In this document: positions 40,597 through 50,237 of the stretch, in pieces
How the letters are laid out: every line of letters begins with the position of its first letter
Numbering within the stretch: the first letter of the stretch is position 1
Origin: Ferrovibrio sp.
GTDB taxonomy: Bacteria > Pseudomonadota > Alphaproteobacteria > Ferrovibrionales > Ferrovibrionaceae
Direction: 5' to 3'
NCBI RefSeq assembly: GCF_029255545.1
Contig: NZ_JANLJJ010000051.1
Location: 1-50,237, forward strand
Length of the DNA stretch: 50,237 bases
The notes under the pieces: generated by a model
Database searches by the model: none
Told to the model about the DNA's origin: nothing
What the model saw: only the letters and a program-made list of their open reading frames with translations
Made by a program: the position numbers and the translations under genes

Positions 40597-41421
40597 ATGG
40601 AGGACCCGGCGGCACTCGAAACGGCTCTCAAGGCTCTCGGCGCTGCGCCCGATGACGGCCTCGACATCGCCGAGGCCGCCCTGCTGCTGGCCGCGCTCGA
40701 CCGGCCTGGCCTCGATCTCGCGCCCTACCGCCGGCATCTAAGCGACATCGCCGCCGCGCTCAGTCGCATCGCGGCGGGCCCGGAAGTGGCGCCGCGCGCG
40801 ATGGCACTGGCCGGCGTGATCGGCGTTGAATTTGGCTATCGCGGCGATACCGAAACCTATGACGATCCGCAGAATGCCGATCTGCTTCGTGTCATCGATC
40901 GCCGCATGGGCCTGCCGGTGGCGCTGGGCATCCTCTACATCTATGCGGCGAAGGCCCAGGTCTGGCCGGTCTGCGGCATCGATTTTCCCGGTCATTTCCT
41001 GATCCGCCTGGAAGGCGAGGATGGCAGCCTCGTGCTGGATCCCTTCCATGGCGGCCGCATCGCGGCGCCGCCGGAGATGCAGGATCTGCTGCGCCGCCTC
41101 GGCAGTGGCGAGATCGTGGAGCCCGAGCATGTCCGGCCGATGACGGCGCGCGAGGTGCTGCTGCGCCTGCAGAACAACATCAAGGGCCGCGCCTGGCGGG
41201 CCGGCGATGTCGAGCGCACGGCGGAAATCCTGCGCCGCATGCTGCTGGTGGCGCCGAATTTCGCGCCGGCCTGGCGTGAGCTGGGCGTCGTCGAGGGTAA
41301 GCTGGGCCGCATCCGCCAGTCGATCGCCGCCACCGAGCGGTTTCTGATGCTGGCCGGCGATGAGGCGGCAAGCCTTGAGGCCGAGGCTTTCCTGCGCCAC
41401 ATTCGGCTGCAACTCAACTAG
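40597..41421 (+). CDS. SirB1-family protein with transglutaminase-like and TPR domains
   Basis: The 274-residue protein has the N-terminal [20 protein letters not shown] and [20 protein letters not shown], the central transglutaminase-like core ([26 protein letters not shown]), with Cys and His plus Asp as possible catalytic triad, and two TPR-like units at the C-terminus ([19 protein letters not shown] and [16 protein letters not shown]). This is the SirB1/Transglut_core2 pattern; its biochemical role is unknown. ATG 40597 follows a GTG 3 nt earlier; either may be used. Confidence 0.85.
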   Translation: MEDPAALETALKALGAAPDDGLDIAEAALLLAALDRPGLDLAPYRRHLSDIAAALSRIAAGPEVAPRAMALAGVIGVEFGYRGDTETYDDPQNADLLRVIDRRMGLPVALGILYIYAAKAQVWPVCGIDFPGHFLIRLEGEDGSLVLDPFHGGRIAAPPEMQDLLRRLGSGEIVEPEHVRPMTAREVLLRLQNNIKGRAWRAGDVERTAEILRRMLLVAPNFAPAWRELGVVEGKLGRIRQSIAATERFLMLAGDEAASLEAEAFLRHIRLQLN

Positions 41422-41452
41422 CGTTCCGTTCCAGAGAAAGAAGGACTGTGCC

Positions 41453-42409
41453 ATGGCCCTCAAGGTGGCGATCCAGATGGACCCCATCGAGCATATCGAT
41501 TTCGATGGCGACAGCTCCTTCATGCTCGGGCTGGAAGCCGAGCGCCGCGGCTATTCGCTGATCCACTATCTGGCCAAGGATCTGAGCTTCCGCGACGGGC
41601 GCGTGCTGGCCCGCGCCCGGTCGCTGCGCCTGCGCTACGAGCGCGGCAATCATTACACCCTGGGCGATCCTGCGCTGATCGATCTGGCCGAGATGGATGT
41701 GGTGCTGATGCGCCAGGATCCGCCTTTCGACATGGCCTATATCACCGCGACGCATATCCTGCAGCATATCCACCCCAAGACGCTGGTGGTGAACAATCCG
41801 GTCGCCGTGCGCAACGCGCCGGAAAAGCTGTATGTCACCCATTTCGACGGCGTGATGCCGCCGACGCTGATTTCCTCCGACATGGAGGCGATCAAGACTT
41901 TCCGTGAAGAGCATGGCGACATCATCCTCAAGCCGCTGTTCGGCAATGGCGGCGCCGGGGTGTTCCGTCTCCGGCCCGATGACGAGAATCTCGGTTCGCT
42001 GCTGGAAATGTTCACCAAGCTCTCGCGCGAGCCGGTGATCGTGCAGCGTTACCTGCCCGAGGTGCGCCAGGGCGACAAGCGCATCATCCTGATCGACGGA
42101 CGCCCGGTTGGCGCGGTCAACCGCGTGCCGGCGGCCGGCGAGGCGCGCTCCAACATGCATGTCGGCGGCCGGCCGGAGAAATCTATGCTCACCGATCGCG
42201 AACGCGAGATCTGCGACATCATCGGTCCGCATCTGAAACGCGAGGGCCTGATCTTCGTTGGCATCGACGTGATCGGCGGCTATCTCACCGAGATCAACGT
42301 CACCTCGCCGACCGGCATCCAGCAGATCAATCGCTTCGACGGCGTGCAGATCGAAGCCGAGATCTGGGACGCCATCGAGGATGCCCTGAAGCGGCGCGTG
42401 CTGGCATGA
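41453..42409 (+). CDS. gshB: Glutathione synthase GshB
   Basis: GshB joins gamma-glutamylcysteine and glycine with ATP. The 318-residue ATP-grasp enzyme has the N-terminal [60 protein letters not shown] with the glycine-rich ATP loop, [20 protein letters not shown] and [20 protein letters not shown], typical of prokaryotic Gsh[12 protein letters not shown] precedes the ATG at 41453. It overlaps the next gene by 4 nt (ATGA). Confidence 0.96.
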   Translation: MALKVAIQMDPIEHIDFDGDSSFMLGLEAERRGYSLIHYLAKDLSFRDGRVLARARSLRLRYERGNHYTLGDPALIDLAEMDVVLMRQDPPFDMAYITATHILQHIHPKTLVVNNPVAVRNAPEKLYVTHFDGVMPPTLISSDMEAIKTFREEHGDIILKPLFGNGGAGVFRLRPDDENLGSLLEMFTKLSREPVIVQRYLPEVRQGDKRIILIDGRPVGAVNRVPAAGEARSNMHVGGRPEKSMLTDREREICDIIGPHLKREGLIFVGIDVIGGYLTEINVTSPTGIQQINRFDGVQIEAEIWDAIEDALKRRVLA

Positions 42410-43023
42410 CCGAATCGCGCCAGCAGCATTGGCAGGAGGTCTACTCGACCAAGGACGAGGCCGAGGTGAGCTGGTTCCAGGACCGGCCGCAGACCTCGCT
42501 TGATCTGATCGCGCAGACCGGCCTGTCGCCCGATGCATCGCTGATTGATATCGGCGGCGGCGCCTCGCGGCTGGTCGACGCCCTGCTCGATGCCGGCTGG
42601 CGCGACATCGCCGTGCTCGATATCGCCGGCGCGGCCCTGGCCAGGGCGCAGGCGCGATTGGGGCCCCGCGGCGCAAGCGTTGACTGGATCGTCGCCGACA
42701 TCACCACCTGGCAGCCGCGCCGGCGATACGATCTGTGGCATGACCGCGCCGTGTTCCACTTCCTCACCACGGCCGCAGACCGCGTCGCCTACAAGGCGGC
42801 CTTGCGCGCGGCGGTGGCGCCGGGCGGCCATGTCGTGATCGGCAGTTTCGCGCCGGATGGCCCGGAACGCTGCAGCGGCCTGCCGGTGCAGCGCTACAGC
42901 CCCGAAAGCCTGCAGGCCGAACTCGGCGGCGATTTCCTGCTGCAGCAGGCGCTGCAGGAGGATCACCAGACGCCAGCCGGCCGGGTGCAGCATTTCCAGT
43001 TCAGCCGGTTCCGGCGCGTGTAG
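42406..43023 (+). CDS. Class I SAM-dependent methyltransferase
   Basis: This 205-residue protein has the SAM-binding motif I as [20 protein letters not shown], motif [21 protein letters not shown] and the post-[22 protein letters not shown]. The N-terminus [20 protein letters not shown] with a Trp-Phe is found in thiopurine/tellurite-type or TPMT-like class I methyltransferases of bacteria. The substrate is not known. Its 4-nt ATGA overlap with gshB indicates co-translation, so a thiol-related substrate is one idea (inference). Confidence 0.85.
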   Translation: MTESRQQHWQEVYSTKDEAEVSWFQDRPQTSLDLIAQTGLSPDASLIDIGGGASRLVDALLDAGWRDIAVLDIAGAALARAQARLGPRGASVDWIVADITTWQPRRRYDLWHDRAVFHFLTTAADRVAYKAALRAAVAPGGHVVIGSFAPDGPERCSGLPVQRYSPESLQAELGGDFLLQQALQEDHQTPAGRVQHFQFSRFRRV

Positions 43024-43239
43024 GCCGCGTCATGCCGGATAAGCGATTGAATCTCTGTCCGGCGCCTGGGTTTCGTGCAGCCGCTGGCTGCATACGAAAG
43101 TAAATCGTTCTTCGCACAGTAAGGTTTGCCGCAGTTACCGGCCATCGCCGGTCGCAGCGGCGGCAACATTTGGTCGTGACATTTCGCCGTCCTTTGCTAT
43201 TGTCCGCCGCCAACATCGGGCCGCGGGGGCAGGATTTCG
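43024..43239 (+). other. Intergenic region before the DUF2336 gene
   Basis: The 216 nt between the methyltransferase and DUF2336 hold a 7-bp stem (TGCAGCC / GGCTGCA, near 43076-43092) without a T-run, a promoter at 43176-43203, and nothing else that I can assign. No tRNA or small gene is evident. Confidence 0.5.
43176..43203 (+). promoter_or_regulatory. Probable promoter of the DUF2336 gene
   Basis: GTGACA (43176-43181), a 16-nt spacer and TATTGT (43198-43203). Start point near 43210, about 30 nt before the GTG start of the DUF2336 gene. Confidence 0.5.
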
Positions 43240-44370
43240 GTGTCAGACGGGGCGTTTCTCAGCATTCAGGATGTCGAGCGGCTGCTGGCGGATCCATCGC
43301 CGGTGGCCCGCGCCGACACGGCCACGAAAGTCGCCAGCGCCTATAGCCGCCGCGCGCTGAACGCCACCGAACGCGAGCTGGCCCAGGCCATCATCGCCGC
43401 GCTGGCCCGCGACGCGGAAGCCAGCGTGCGCCAGGCCCTGGCCGAACATCTCAGGCAGAGCGACGACCTGCCGCGCAGTCTTGCTCTGCGCATGGCGCGC
43501 GACATTGCCGCGGTCGCCACGCCGCTGCTGCAGCATTCGCCGGTTTTCACCGATGCCGACCTGATCGATCTGCTGCAGGCCGTGTCGCCGCAGCACCAAT
43601 CGGCGATTGCCGGCCGCGCCGCCGTTTCATCCGAGCTGGCCGATGCGCTGATCGCCCATGCGGCCGAGCCGGCGGTGGTGGTGCTGATCGGCAACCGCGG
43701 CGCCCGGCTCGGGCCGTCGCAAATGGGATCCGCGCTGGATCGGTTTCCAGACAGTCGTGGCGTCGGCGATGCGCTGGCCCGCCATCCCGATCTGCCGCCG
43801 AAATTCGCCGCCCGCCTGATCGCCCAGGTGTCCGATGCGCTGCGCGAGGCGCTGATCGCGCGTTATCACATTCCGCCTGCCATGGCGGCCGACACCATGA
43901 TGCAGCTGCGCGAGCGCACATTGCTCGGCCTGCTCGGCGACGGCGCCGAGCCGCCGGCGCTGGCCGATCTGGTGGCCGACTTGCAGAAACGCGGCCAGCT
44001 TGGCAGCACGCTGGTCCTGCGTGCGCTCTCTGGCGGCGACCTGGTCTTTTTCGAGCAGGCGCTGGCCCAGCTGGCCGGCATCTCGCTGGCCAATGCCCGC
44101 CTGCTGATTCACGATCCCGGCCGGCGTGGCCTGGCGGCGATCTATCAGCGCTGCCGCCTGCCGCAGGATTATTTCAAGATGACCGAAGCGGTGGTCGAAC
44201 TGGCCCGCGGCTTCGACTTCGTGCGCGGCGCCGCCGAGCGCGCCGAATTCGCCGAGATGGTGACCGCCATGATGCTAGCCGATTACGCCGCCCTGTGGGA
44301 CCCGCAGGAACAGCGCTGGCTCAGTCGCCGGCGGTCGCGGGCCCAGGCGGCGCAGCGGATGGTGGCCTGA
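43240..44370 (+). CDS. DUF2336 domain-containing protein
   Basis: The 376-residue all-helical protein matches the alphaproteobacterial DUF2336 family: an N-terminal HEAT-like part (DVERLLADPSPVARADTATK, VRQALAEHLRQSDDLPRSLA), LLQHSPVFTDADLIDLLQAV, a middle block HQSAIAGRAAVSSELADALI, and a C-terminal ALSGGDLVFFEQALAQLAGI and AIYQRCRLPQDYFKMTEAVV. Function is unknown; no signal or membrane segment. The GTG start has a GGGGCAGG site. It is followed after 15 nt by an alpha/beta hydrolase. Confidence 0.88.
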   Translation: MSDGAFLSIQDVERLLADPSPVARADTATKVASAYSRRALNATERELAQAIIAALARDAEASVRQALAEHLRQSDDLPRSLALRMARDIAAVATPLLQHSPVFTDADLIDLLQAVSPQHQSAIAGRAAVSSELADALIAHAAEPAVVVLIGNRGARLGPSQMGSALDRFPDSRGVGDALARHPDLPPKFAARLIAQVSDALREALIARYHIPPAMAADTMMQLRERTLLGLLGDGAEPPALADLVADLQKRGQLGSTLVLRALSGGDLVFFEQALAQLAGISLANARLLIHDPGRRGLAAIYQRCRLPQDYFKMTEAVVELARGFDFVRGAAERAEFAEMVTAMMLADYAALWDPQEQRWLSRRRSRAQAAQRMVA

Positions 44371-44385
44371 GCAGAACCCGCTGAC

Positions 44386-45201
44386 ATGATCGCTGCGCCG
44401 GCCAACAGTCTTCCCAGCGAAACCCTCACGATCCCCAGCCGTGTTGCCGATCCGGCGCTCGGCCGCCCGTTAACCATACAGGCCACCTATTACCCGGCAC
44501 GGCTTCGGGATGCCCGGCCAGTTCCGGCGCCGCTGGTGATCTTCAATCATGGCTCCACCGGCCAGGGCGCCGAACGTGGCCGCATCCCGCGCGAGGCGGT
44601 GCTGCGTTATGAAAACCAGGCCCGGTATTTCCATGCCCGCGGCTTCGCCTTCCTGGCGCCGATGCGGCGCGGCCGCGGCGGCTCGGAAGGCGATTATCTG
44701 GAAAGTTATAACTGGGACGCGCTGAAGCTGGCCGAGGGCCTGCAGCATGCGCTGGACGATGTCGAGGCGGTGGTGGAGTTCATGCGCCGCCAGCCGGAGA
44801 TCGATGGCCGCCGCATTCTGGTGGCCGGTCATTCGCGTGGCGGCCTGCTCAGCGTCGCCTATGCCGGCCGGCAGCCATCCGGCGTGATCGGCAGCATCAG
44901 CTTTGCCGGCGGCTGGATTGCCGAGCAGGGCATGATGGAGGATTTCAACCGCGACGCCTTCGTGCGCGCGGGCGCCGGGGCTGTGGCGCCGTCGCTATGG
45001 CTGTATGCCGAGAATGATCGCCATCATACGATGCCCGCGATCCGCCGCTGGCATGACGCCTATACCGGTGCCGGCGGCAATGCCGAGTTGTATCTGTTCG
45101 GTCCGGTCGAGGATGATGAAGGCCACCAGCTGCTGGAACGCCCCGGCCTGTGGCAATCGGCGGTGGACGCCTTCCTGCACCAGCTCGGCTTTTTCTGGTG
45201 A
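44386..45201 (+). CDS. Alpha/beta hydrolase (dienelactone-hydrolase-like)
   Basis: The 271-residue protein has an alpha/beta-hydrolase fold with nucleophile elbow VAGHSRGGLLSVAYAG, an oxyanion-type strand LVIFNHGSTGQG, a probable catalytic Asp in LWLYAENDRHHTMP and a His in EDDEGHQLLERPGL. These features agree with the prolyl-oligopeptidase/dienelactone hydrolase group. No signal peptide; a cytoplasmic esterase or peptidase is likely. Substrate unknown. It is 15 nt after the DUF2336 gene and ends 3 nt from the convergent histidine kinase. Confidence 0.85.
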   Translation: MIAAPANSLPSETLTIPSRVADPALGRPLTIQATYYPARLRDARPVPAPLVIFNHGSTGQGAERGRIPREAVLRYENQARYFHARGFAFLAPMRRGRGGSEGDYLESYNWDALKLAEGLQHALDDVEAVVEFMRRQPEIDGRRILVAGHSRGGLLSVAYAGRQPSGVIGSISFAGGWIAEQGMMEDFNRDAFVRAGAGAVAPSLWLYAENDRHHTMPAIRRWHDAYTGAGGNAELYLFGPVEDDEGHQLLERPGLWQSAVDAFLHQLGFFW

Positions 45202-45204
45202 GGC

Positions 45205-47001
<1,797 letters not shown>

Positions 47002-47067
47002 CGGCAGATGTTTTCCCCCAGCCAACTCAACCGGAAAAGGCGTCCGCCCTGCAACCTATCTTTTCGG

Positions 47068-48222
47068 TTACCAGCCGTTTACCCGGTCCCATTCGGCGAT
47101 CACGGCCGGATTGAGCGCCGCGTCATTGCCGCCCTCGACCACGTGATAGCGCTCATACATCGCGCCGGTCATGCAGACATGGTTGGGCAGCACGCGCAGG
47201 CGGCTGCCGGGCGGATGGGCGGCGAAATCCACCGGTTCATTCTGACCTGTGCCCACCAGCCCATGTTCCTGGTGTACATCATGCACGGCAAGGTCGGGCA
47301 GCGGCAGTTCGCCGCCGGGCTGGCAGACCCGGCCATAGCCGGTGCCCGGCGCGTGTTCGTTGGCGCCGGTATCCTTCGACAGGGCGAGGCCGCCGGCATC
47401 GATCAGCAGATGGTTGCGGCCATGGTGATGGCTCACCACGCTGGCCAGCACGCTGACCGCGATATCCTCCATGCCGCAACAGCCCAGGCCGGCCTGGAAC
47501 AGGTCGAAGAACACGAAATTGCCCGGCCGCATCTCGGTCACGCCGTCCAGCGTCTTCGCGAACAGCGCGGTCGGTGTGGCGCCGACCGAGACGATGGCGC
47601 AATCCTGCCCGGCCGCGCGCAGGCGGCTGGCTGCCAGCAGCACGGCCTGGCGCTCTTCCTCGGCGATGCGCGTGATCTCGGCAATGCTTTTGGCATGGTA
47701 GGAATGACCGGCATGGGTCAGCACGCCGGCGAGACGGGCGCCCGGTTGCGAGAGCGCGTCTGCCAGCGGCAGCAGCAATTCGGATTCCGGCGCGATGCCG
47801 GCACGACCCAGGCCACAATCGATCTTGATCAGCACGGCAAAGGTCACGCCCAGCGCGCGGCCCTGCTCGGCCACGGCGCGCGCCACGGCGATATTATCGG
47901 TGATCAGCTTCAGGCCCGGCGCATCGCGCATGATGGCGGCGGCCTGGGTCAGCTTGGCCGGCGCCATCGGCACGGCATAGGTGATATCGGTGAAGCCTGC
48001 CCTGGCGAAATACGCCGCCTCGGCCAGCGTCGAAACGGTGAGCGGGCCAGCTTTGCCCACGGCCAGTTCGGCCACCTTCGCCGATTTCGCCGTCTTCAGA
48101 TGCGGCCGCAGGATGACGCCCAGGTCGCGGGCGCGGGCCTGCATGCGGGCGATGTTGTTCAGCAGCCTTTGCCGGTCGAGGATCAGCGACGGCGTGGGCA
48201 GGTCGGCAAGGGTGATTGTCAT
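47068..48222 (-). CDS. DSD1-family PLP enzyme (D-threonine aldolase / D-serine dehydratase type)
   Basis: The 384-residue fold-type III PLP enzyme has the cofactor Lys43 in LRPHLKTAKSAKVAEL, an alanine-racemase-like barrel (VLIKIDCGLGRAGI, LTHAGHSYHAKS, IVSVGATPT, RPGNFVFFDLFQAGLG) and a C-terminal metal site of the type HxC in LPNHVCMTGAMYERYHVVEG. The family contains metal-dependent D-threonine aldolases and D-serine dehydratases; which reaction this one does is open. It is followed upstream by a thioesterase 12 nt away and likely co-transcribed. Confidence 0.88.
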   Translation of the reverse strand: MTITLADLPTPSLILDRQRLLNNIARMQARARDLGVILRPHLKTAKSAKVAELAVGKAGPLTVSTLAEAAYFARAGFTDITYAVPMAPAKLTQAAAIMRDAPGLKLITDNIAVARAVAEQGRALGVTFAVLIKIDCGLGRAGIAPESELLLPLADALSQPGARLAGVLTHAGHSYHAKSIAEITRIAEEERQAVLLAASRLRAAGQDCAIVSVGATPTALFAKTLDGVTEMRPGNFVFFDLFQAGLGCCGMEDIAVSVLASVVSHHHGRNHLLIDAGGLALSKDTGANEHAPGTGYGRVCQPGGELPLPDLAVHDVHQEHGLVGTGQNEPVDFAAHPPGSRLRVLPNHVCMTGAMYERYHVVEGGNDAALNPAVIAEWDRVNGW

Positions 48223-48234
48223 CGGTCTGGCATA

Positions 48235-48639
48235 TTATGCGCGTGGCGCCAGCACAAGCTGCGTCTGGGTCACGATGGCGGCGAGCTTGCCGTCGGCACG
48301 GCTGATTTTCGTCTGCCAGACCTGGGTGGTGCGACCGCGATGGATCGGCGTGCATTCGGCATGGGCGGTCTCGCCGGCCGGGATGGCGGCCAGGAAGTTG
48401 GTTTTGCTTTCGATCGTGGTGGTGCCCCAGCCCTCGCCCAGATTGGCCTTCAGCCAGGCCATGGTGGCCACCGCGCCCAGCGTGTCGGCGAAGGCCATCA
48501 CCGCGCCGCCATGCAGTACGGCGGGCCGGGTGCATAGCTCGGGCCGCACCGGCAGTTCGGCAGTGACCTTATCAGGCGAGATCGCCGTGATCTTCAAGCC
48601 CATCAGTTCGGCGAAGGGCAGGCCATGCAAGTCGGACAT
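48235..48639 (-). CDS. PaaI-family hot-dog thioesterase
   Basis: The 134-residue protein has the PaaI-type hot-dog motif LHGGAVMAFADTLGAVATMA following ELPVRPELCTRPAV and the second strand set GWGTTTIESKTNFLAAIPAG, AECTPIHRGRTTQVWQTKIS. Family enzymes hydrolyse acyl-CoA thioesters. The start at MSDLHGLPFAEL has an AGAGAG site and matches family length; an in-frame ATG 24 nt further upstream is less well supported. It is probably co-transcribed with the DSD1 gene. Confidence 0.86.
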   Translation of the reverse strand: MSDLHGLPFAELMGLKITAISPDKVTAELPVRPELCTRPAVLHGGAVMAFADTLGAVATMAWLKANLGEGWGTTTIESKTNFLAAIPAGETAHAECTPIHRGRTTQVWQTKISRADGKLAAIVTQTQLVLAPRA

Positions 48640-48754
48640 CAGGCTCTCTCGCGCTTCATACATGCATATGCACGAAGCTTGGAGAAGAATGAATCCCTAT
48701 GCAAGACACGGAATTCTTTTTGGTGTTGATAGGGGCATGACATAAAATATTAGC

Positions 48755-49369
48755 ATGATCCGATCCCAGCTTTGTGCCACCATTTTTCTAGTGCTGTTTT
48801 GCGGCATCGCAGAGGCACAGACAAAAAAAGCTATCGATCCGGATCTGCCGGCGGCCGACCCCAAGAGCAAGTGGCGCGACATCCATCAGACCGGGCCTCT
48901 CCCTGCCTGTGTCGGCGATCTGAGCAGTCCGGTTTGCGCCGTCCATACGATGATGGCCTGCCTCGCCCGTGCCGGGGATTATTGCCGCATGGCAATCGCA
49001 CCGAATCCGCCTCTGGATAGCGATGGAAAGCCGCACGGCCCCGACCATGTCGAGACGGCGGAAGACTTTGCAGGCATGAGGCCTGTGCCGACCAAATTCC
49101 GGCGGTACCGCATAGCTGGCTCTAAGCGGGTGCGCGGCGAGGCGGATATGTGGATTCATGGTTACAACGTCGTGCGCCTGCCGCGCGAAAACGGCGACAT
49201 CGTGATCTCGGTGCAATGGATGAACTGCTATCGCGAGGACAAGGGCGATTTTTGTACGCGCCCAATGGATAGCGACAATCCCGAAAACAGTCCGACCGAA
49301 TACACATTGCGCCGTCAACCCGATGGCGCTTGGCGTGTAGTCAACTGGTATACGATCGAAAGGGGCTGA
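48755..49369 (+). CDS. Secreted cysteine-rich protein of unknown function
   Basis: The 204-residue product begins with a signal peptide (SQLCATIFLVLFCGIAEA, cleavage near residue 21). The mature part has six cysteines (in PACVGD, PVCAVH, MACLAR, DYCRMA, MNCYRE, DFCTRP), which could form three disulfides. Around residues 60-110 a MMACLARAGDYCRMA helix-like segment precedes YRIAGSKRVRGEADMWIHGY and VVRLPRENGDIVISVQWMNC, a beta-rich part. I do not recognise a family. The 5' part of the gene is clearly less GC-rich than the rest of the window, suggesting transfer. The stop is 1 nt from the convergent gene. Confidence 0.72.
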   Translation: MIRSQLCATIFLVLFCGIAEAQTKKAIDPDLPAADPKSKWRDIHQTGPLPACVGDLSSPVCAVHTMMACLARAGDYCRMAIAPNPPLDSDGKPHGPDHVETAEDFAGMRPVPTKFRRYRIAGSKRVRGEADMWIHGYNVVRLPRENGDIVISVQWMNCYREDKGDFCTRPMDSDNPENSPTEYTLRRQPDGAWRVVNWYTIERG

Positions 49370-49370
49370 G

Positions 49371-50096
49371 TCAGCGGTAGCGGTCGTAACGAGGCTTTTC
49401 CTTTTCTCCCCCTCGCTCTTTGCGCAGTTCAGCCAGGGCGCCACGGAACAGCGCCCCATAGCCGGCTTCGCCAAGCTGGCGTAATTGCCGCAGGGTTTCT
49501 TCCGGACCGGTGCTGTCGCCCAGGTCGGGCAGTTTCAGGCTGGCTCGCACATCTTCGGGTAAAGCTTTCTTTGCCTCACTCACGGCATCGCGGATTGCCT
49601 TGGCACCGTCATTTTGGCCATGGCGAAACTGCGTATCGACAATGGCGGCCACCGTGCCGTCGTGATTGAGGCGGGCCAGGGCCTCGAAGCCGCCATAGCG
49701 CCGCGCGCCGGCGGCCATGGTGGTGGCGTAGATGCGGGCGATCTGCTCATCGGTCAGCCCCTCCCCCAGCGTCAGGCCACCCAGCGCGGGGTCGCGCTTC
49801 TGGGCTTCCGCCAAGGCCGCCTGCTGGATGCCGGCATAGGCGCTGCGGCTGCCGTTCCAGCGTCGCCCGCCTTCCTCGGCATAAAGCCGAGACGCCACGT
49901 ATTGCTGCAGCCGGTCGGTCCCGTCCAGGGCAGCAAAGGCATCGTTGAAGCGCTGCCAGTCCTGTTGATCGATCAACTGGTTCTTATGCTCTGGCACATA
50001 GGGCGATGGGGAGAGGCCGGTGAACGACCAGTCATCGTGATCGGGATCGTGCCTAGGTGAAGAGACGCGGGGCAGAGAGAAATAGGGATCGGCCAT
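49371..50096 (-). CDS. Uncharacterised protein with faint lysozyme-like helical region
   Basis: This 241-residue protein has no signal peptide. An N-terminal Pro/Asp/His-rich tail of about 40 residues precedes a helical region with YAEEGGRRWNGSRSAYAGIQ, GLTDEQIARIYATTMAAGAR and AAIVDTQFRHGQNDGAKAIR. The last pattern resembles the D-x-x-x-x-H-G helix of some phage muramidases, but the match is too weak to name a function. The C-terminus is charged (LRKERGGEKEKPRYDRYR). I chose the ATG at 50096; a TTG 21 nt upstream is possible. Promoter lies at 50138-50166. Confidence 0.62.
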   Translation of the reverse strand: MADPYFSLPRVSSPRHDPDHDDWSFTGLSPSPYVPEHKNQLIDQQDWQRFNDAFAALDGTDRLQQYVASRLYAEEGGRRWNGSRSAYAGIQQAALAEAQKRDPALGGLTLGEGLTDEQIARIYATTMAAGARRYGGFEALARLNHDGTVAAIVDTQFRHGQNDGAKAIRDAVSEAKKALPEDVRASLKLPDLGDSTGPEETLRQLRQLGEAGYGALFRGALAELRKERGGEKEKPRYDRYR

Positions 50097-50137
50097 CTGA
50101 ATTTGGTGCTCTTGCAATGAAAATAGAATATATGAAG

Positions 50138-50166
50138 AACATAGGAAATAAAACTTATTTTGTCAA
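50138..50166 (-). promoter_or_regulatory. sigma70-type promoter for the last gene
   Basis: On the minus strand a perfect TTGACA (50166-50161), a 17-nt spacer and TATGTT (50143-50138), in an AT-rich stretch. The start point would be about 35 nt before the ATG at 50096. Confidence 0.7.
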
Positions 50167-50237
50167 GCCGGCCGGCTGGAAGAAATTATGGCGGAATCCG
50201 GGCAAGGCTCCCTTGACGGGGCGGGGTAGGCTGCTTA

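Noticed and set aside
43073-43095. Intrinsic terminator after the methyltransferase gene
   Set aside because: The TGCAGCC/GGCTGCA stem is good but no T-run follows.

Overview
The window is high-GC, gene-dense bacterial chromosome. The gene set (Irr, a fabA-fabB-fabI operon, two PAS_5 proteins, DUF2336, CobN-type cobalamin genes) points to an alphaproteobacterium, most likely of the Rhodospirillales type; genus cannot be fixed from sequence alone. I see no rRNA, tRNA, CRISPR array, insertion sequence or prophage. The last 1.6 kb is visibly less GC-rich.

Layout. 1-1.75 kb: the tail of a pssA-like gene and four small uncharacterised genes. 1.75-5.1 kb: a DMT exporter, a class V aminotransferase-like enzyme and two paralogous PAS_5 proteins. 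5.2-7.9 kb: fabA-fabB-fabI, with three 18-bp tandem repeats just upstream of fabA. 8.3-11.4 kb: irr, then a rubrerythrin / GlpC-like Fe-S protein / DUF3501 gene set whose promoter carries a 16/17 match to the Irr-binding ICE motif. 11.5-13.9 kb: a VOC protein, a flavin-type oxidase, a TetR regulator and a GST. 13.9-16.6 kb: a nitric-oxide response module (fdxA-nnrS-truncated haemoglobin, divergent from nsrR, with an NsrR-like operator over the -35). 16.6-17.4 kb: TfoX-C and SH3 proteins.

17.5-36 kb is a corrinoid locus. One cobalamin riboswitch at about 34.3-34.5 kb precedes cobW-cobN-cobO-ridA-cbiX-cobH-cobL-cobI-cbiG/cobJ-cobM and a chagasin-like inhibitor lipoprotein. Most junctions are 4-nt ATGA overlaps, so this looks like one 12.6-kb unit. 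cobA-cobB and cbiD-cobK flank it. HupE (Ni/Co uptake type) and a TSUP permease lie on the other side of the riboswitch. The gene set mixes early-cobalt (CbiX, CbiD, CbiG) and late-cobalt (CobN) markers.

36-43 kb: a degenerate Hpt-like protein with a receiver lacking its phospho-acceptor Asp, then the lpoA-rsmI-yraN-dolP-like envelope cluster, a SirB1-family protein, gshB and a methyltransferase. 43.2-50.2 kb: DUF2336, an alpha/beta hydrolase, a membrane PAS histidine kinase, a DSD1-type PLP enzyme, a thioesterase and two unrecognised genes in the lower-GC end. Start codons were chosen from ribosome-binding sites, overlaps and family length; all homology statements are from recognition of motifs, not from a database search.
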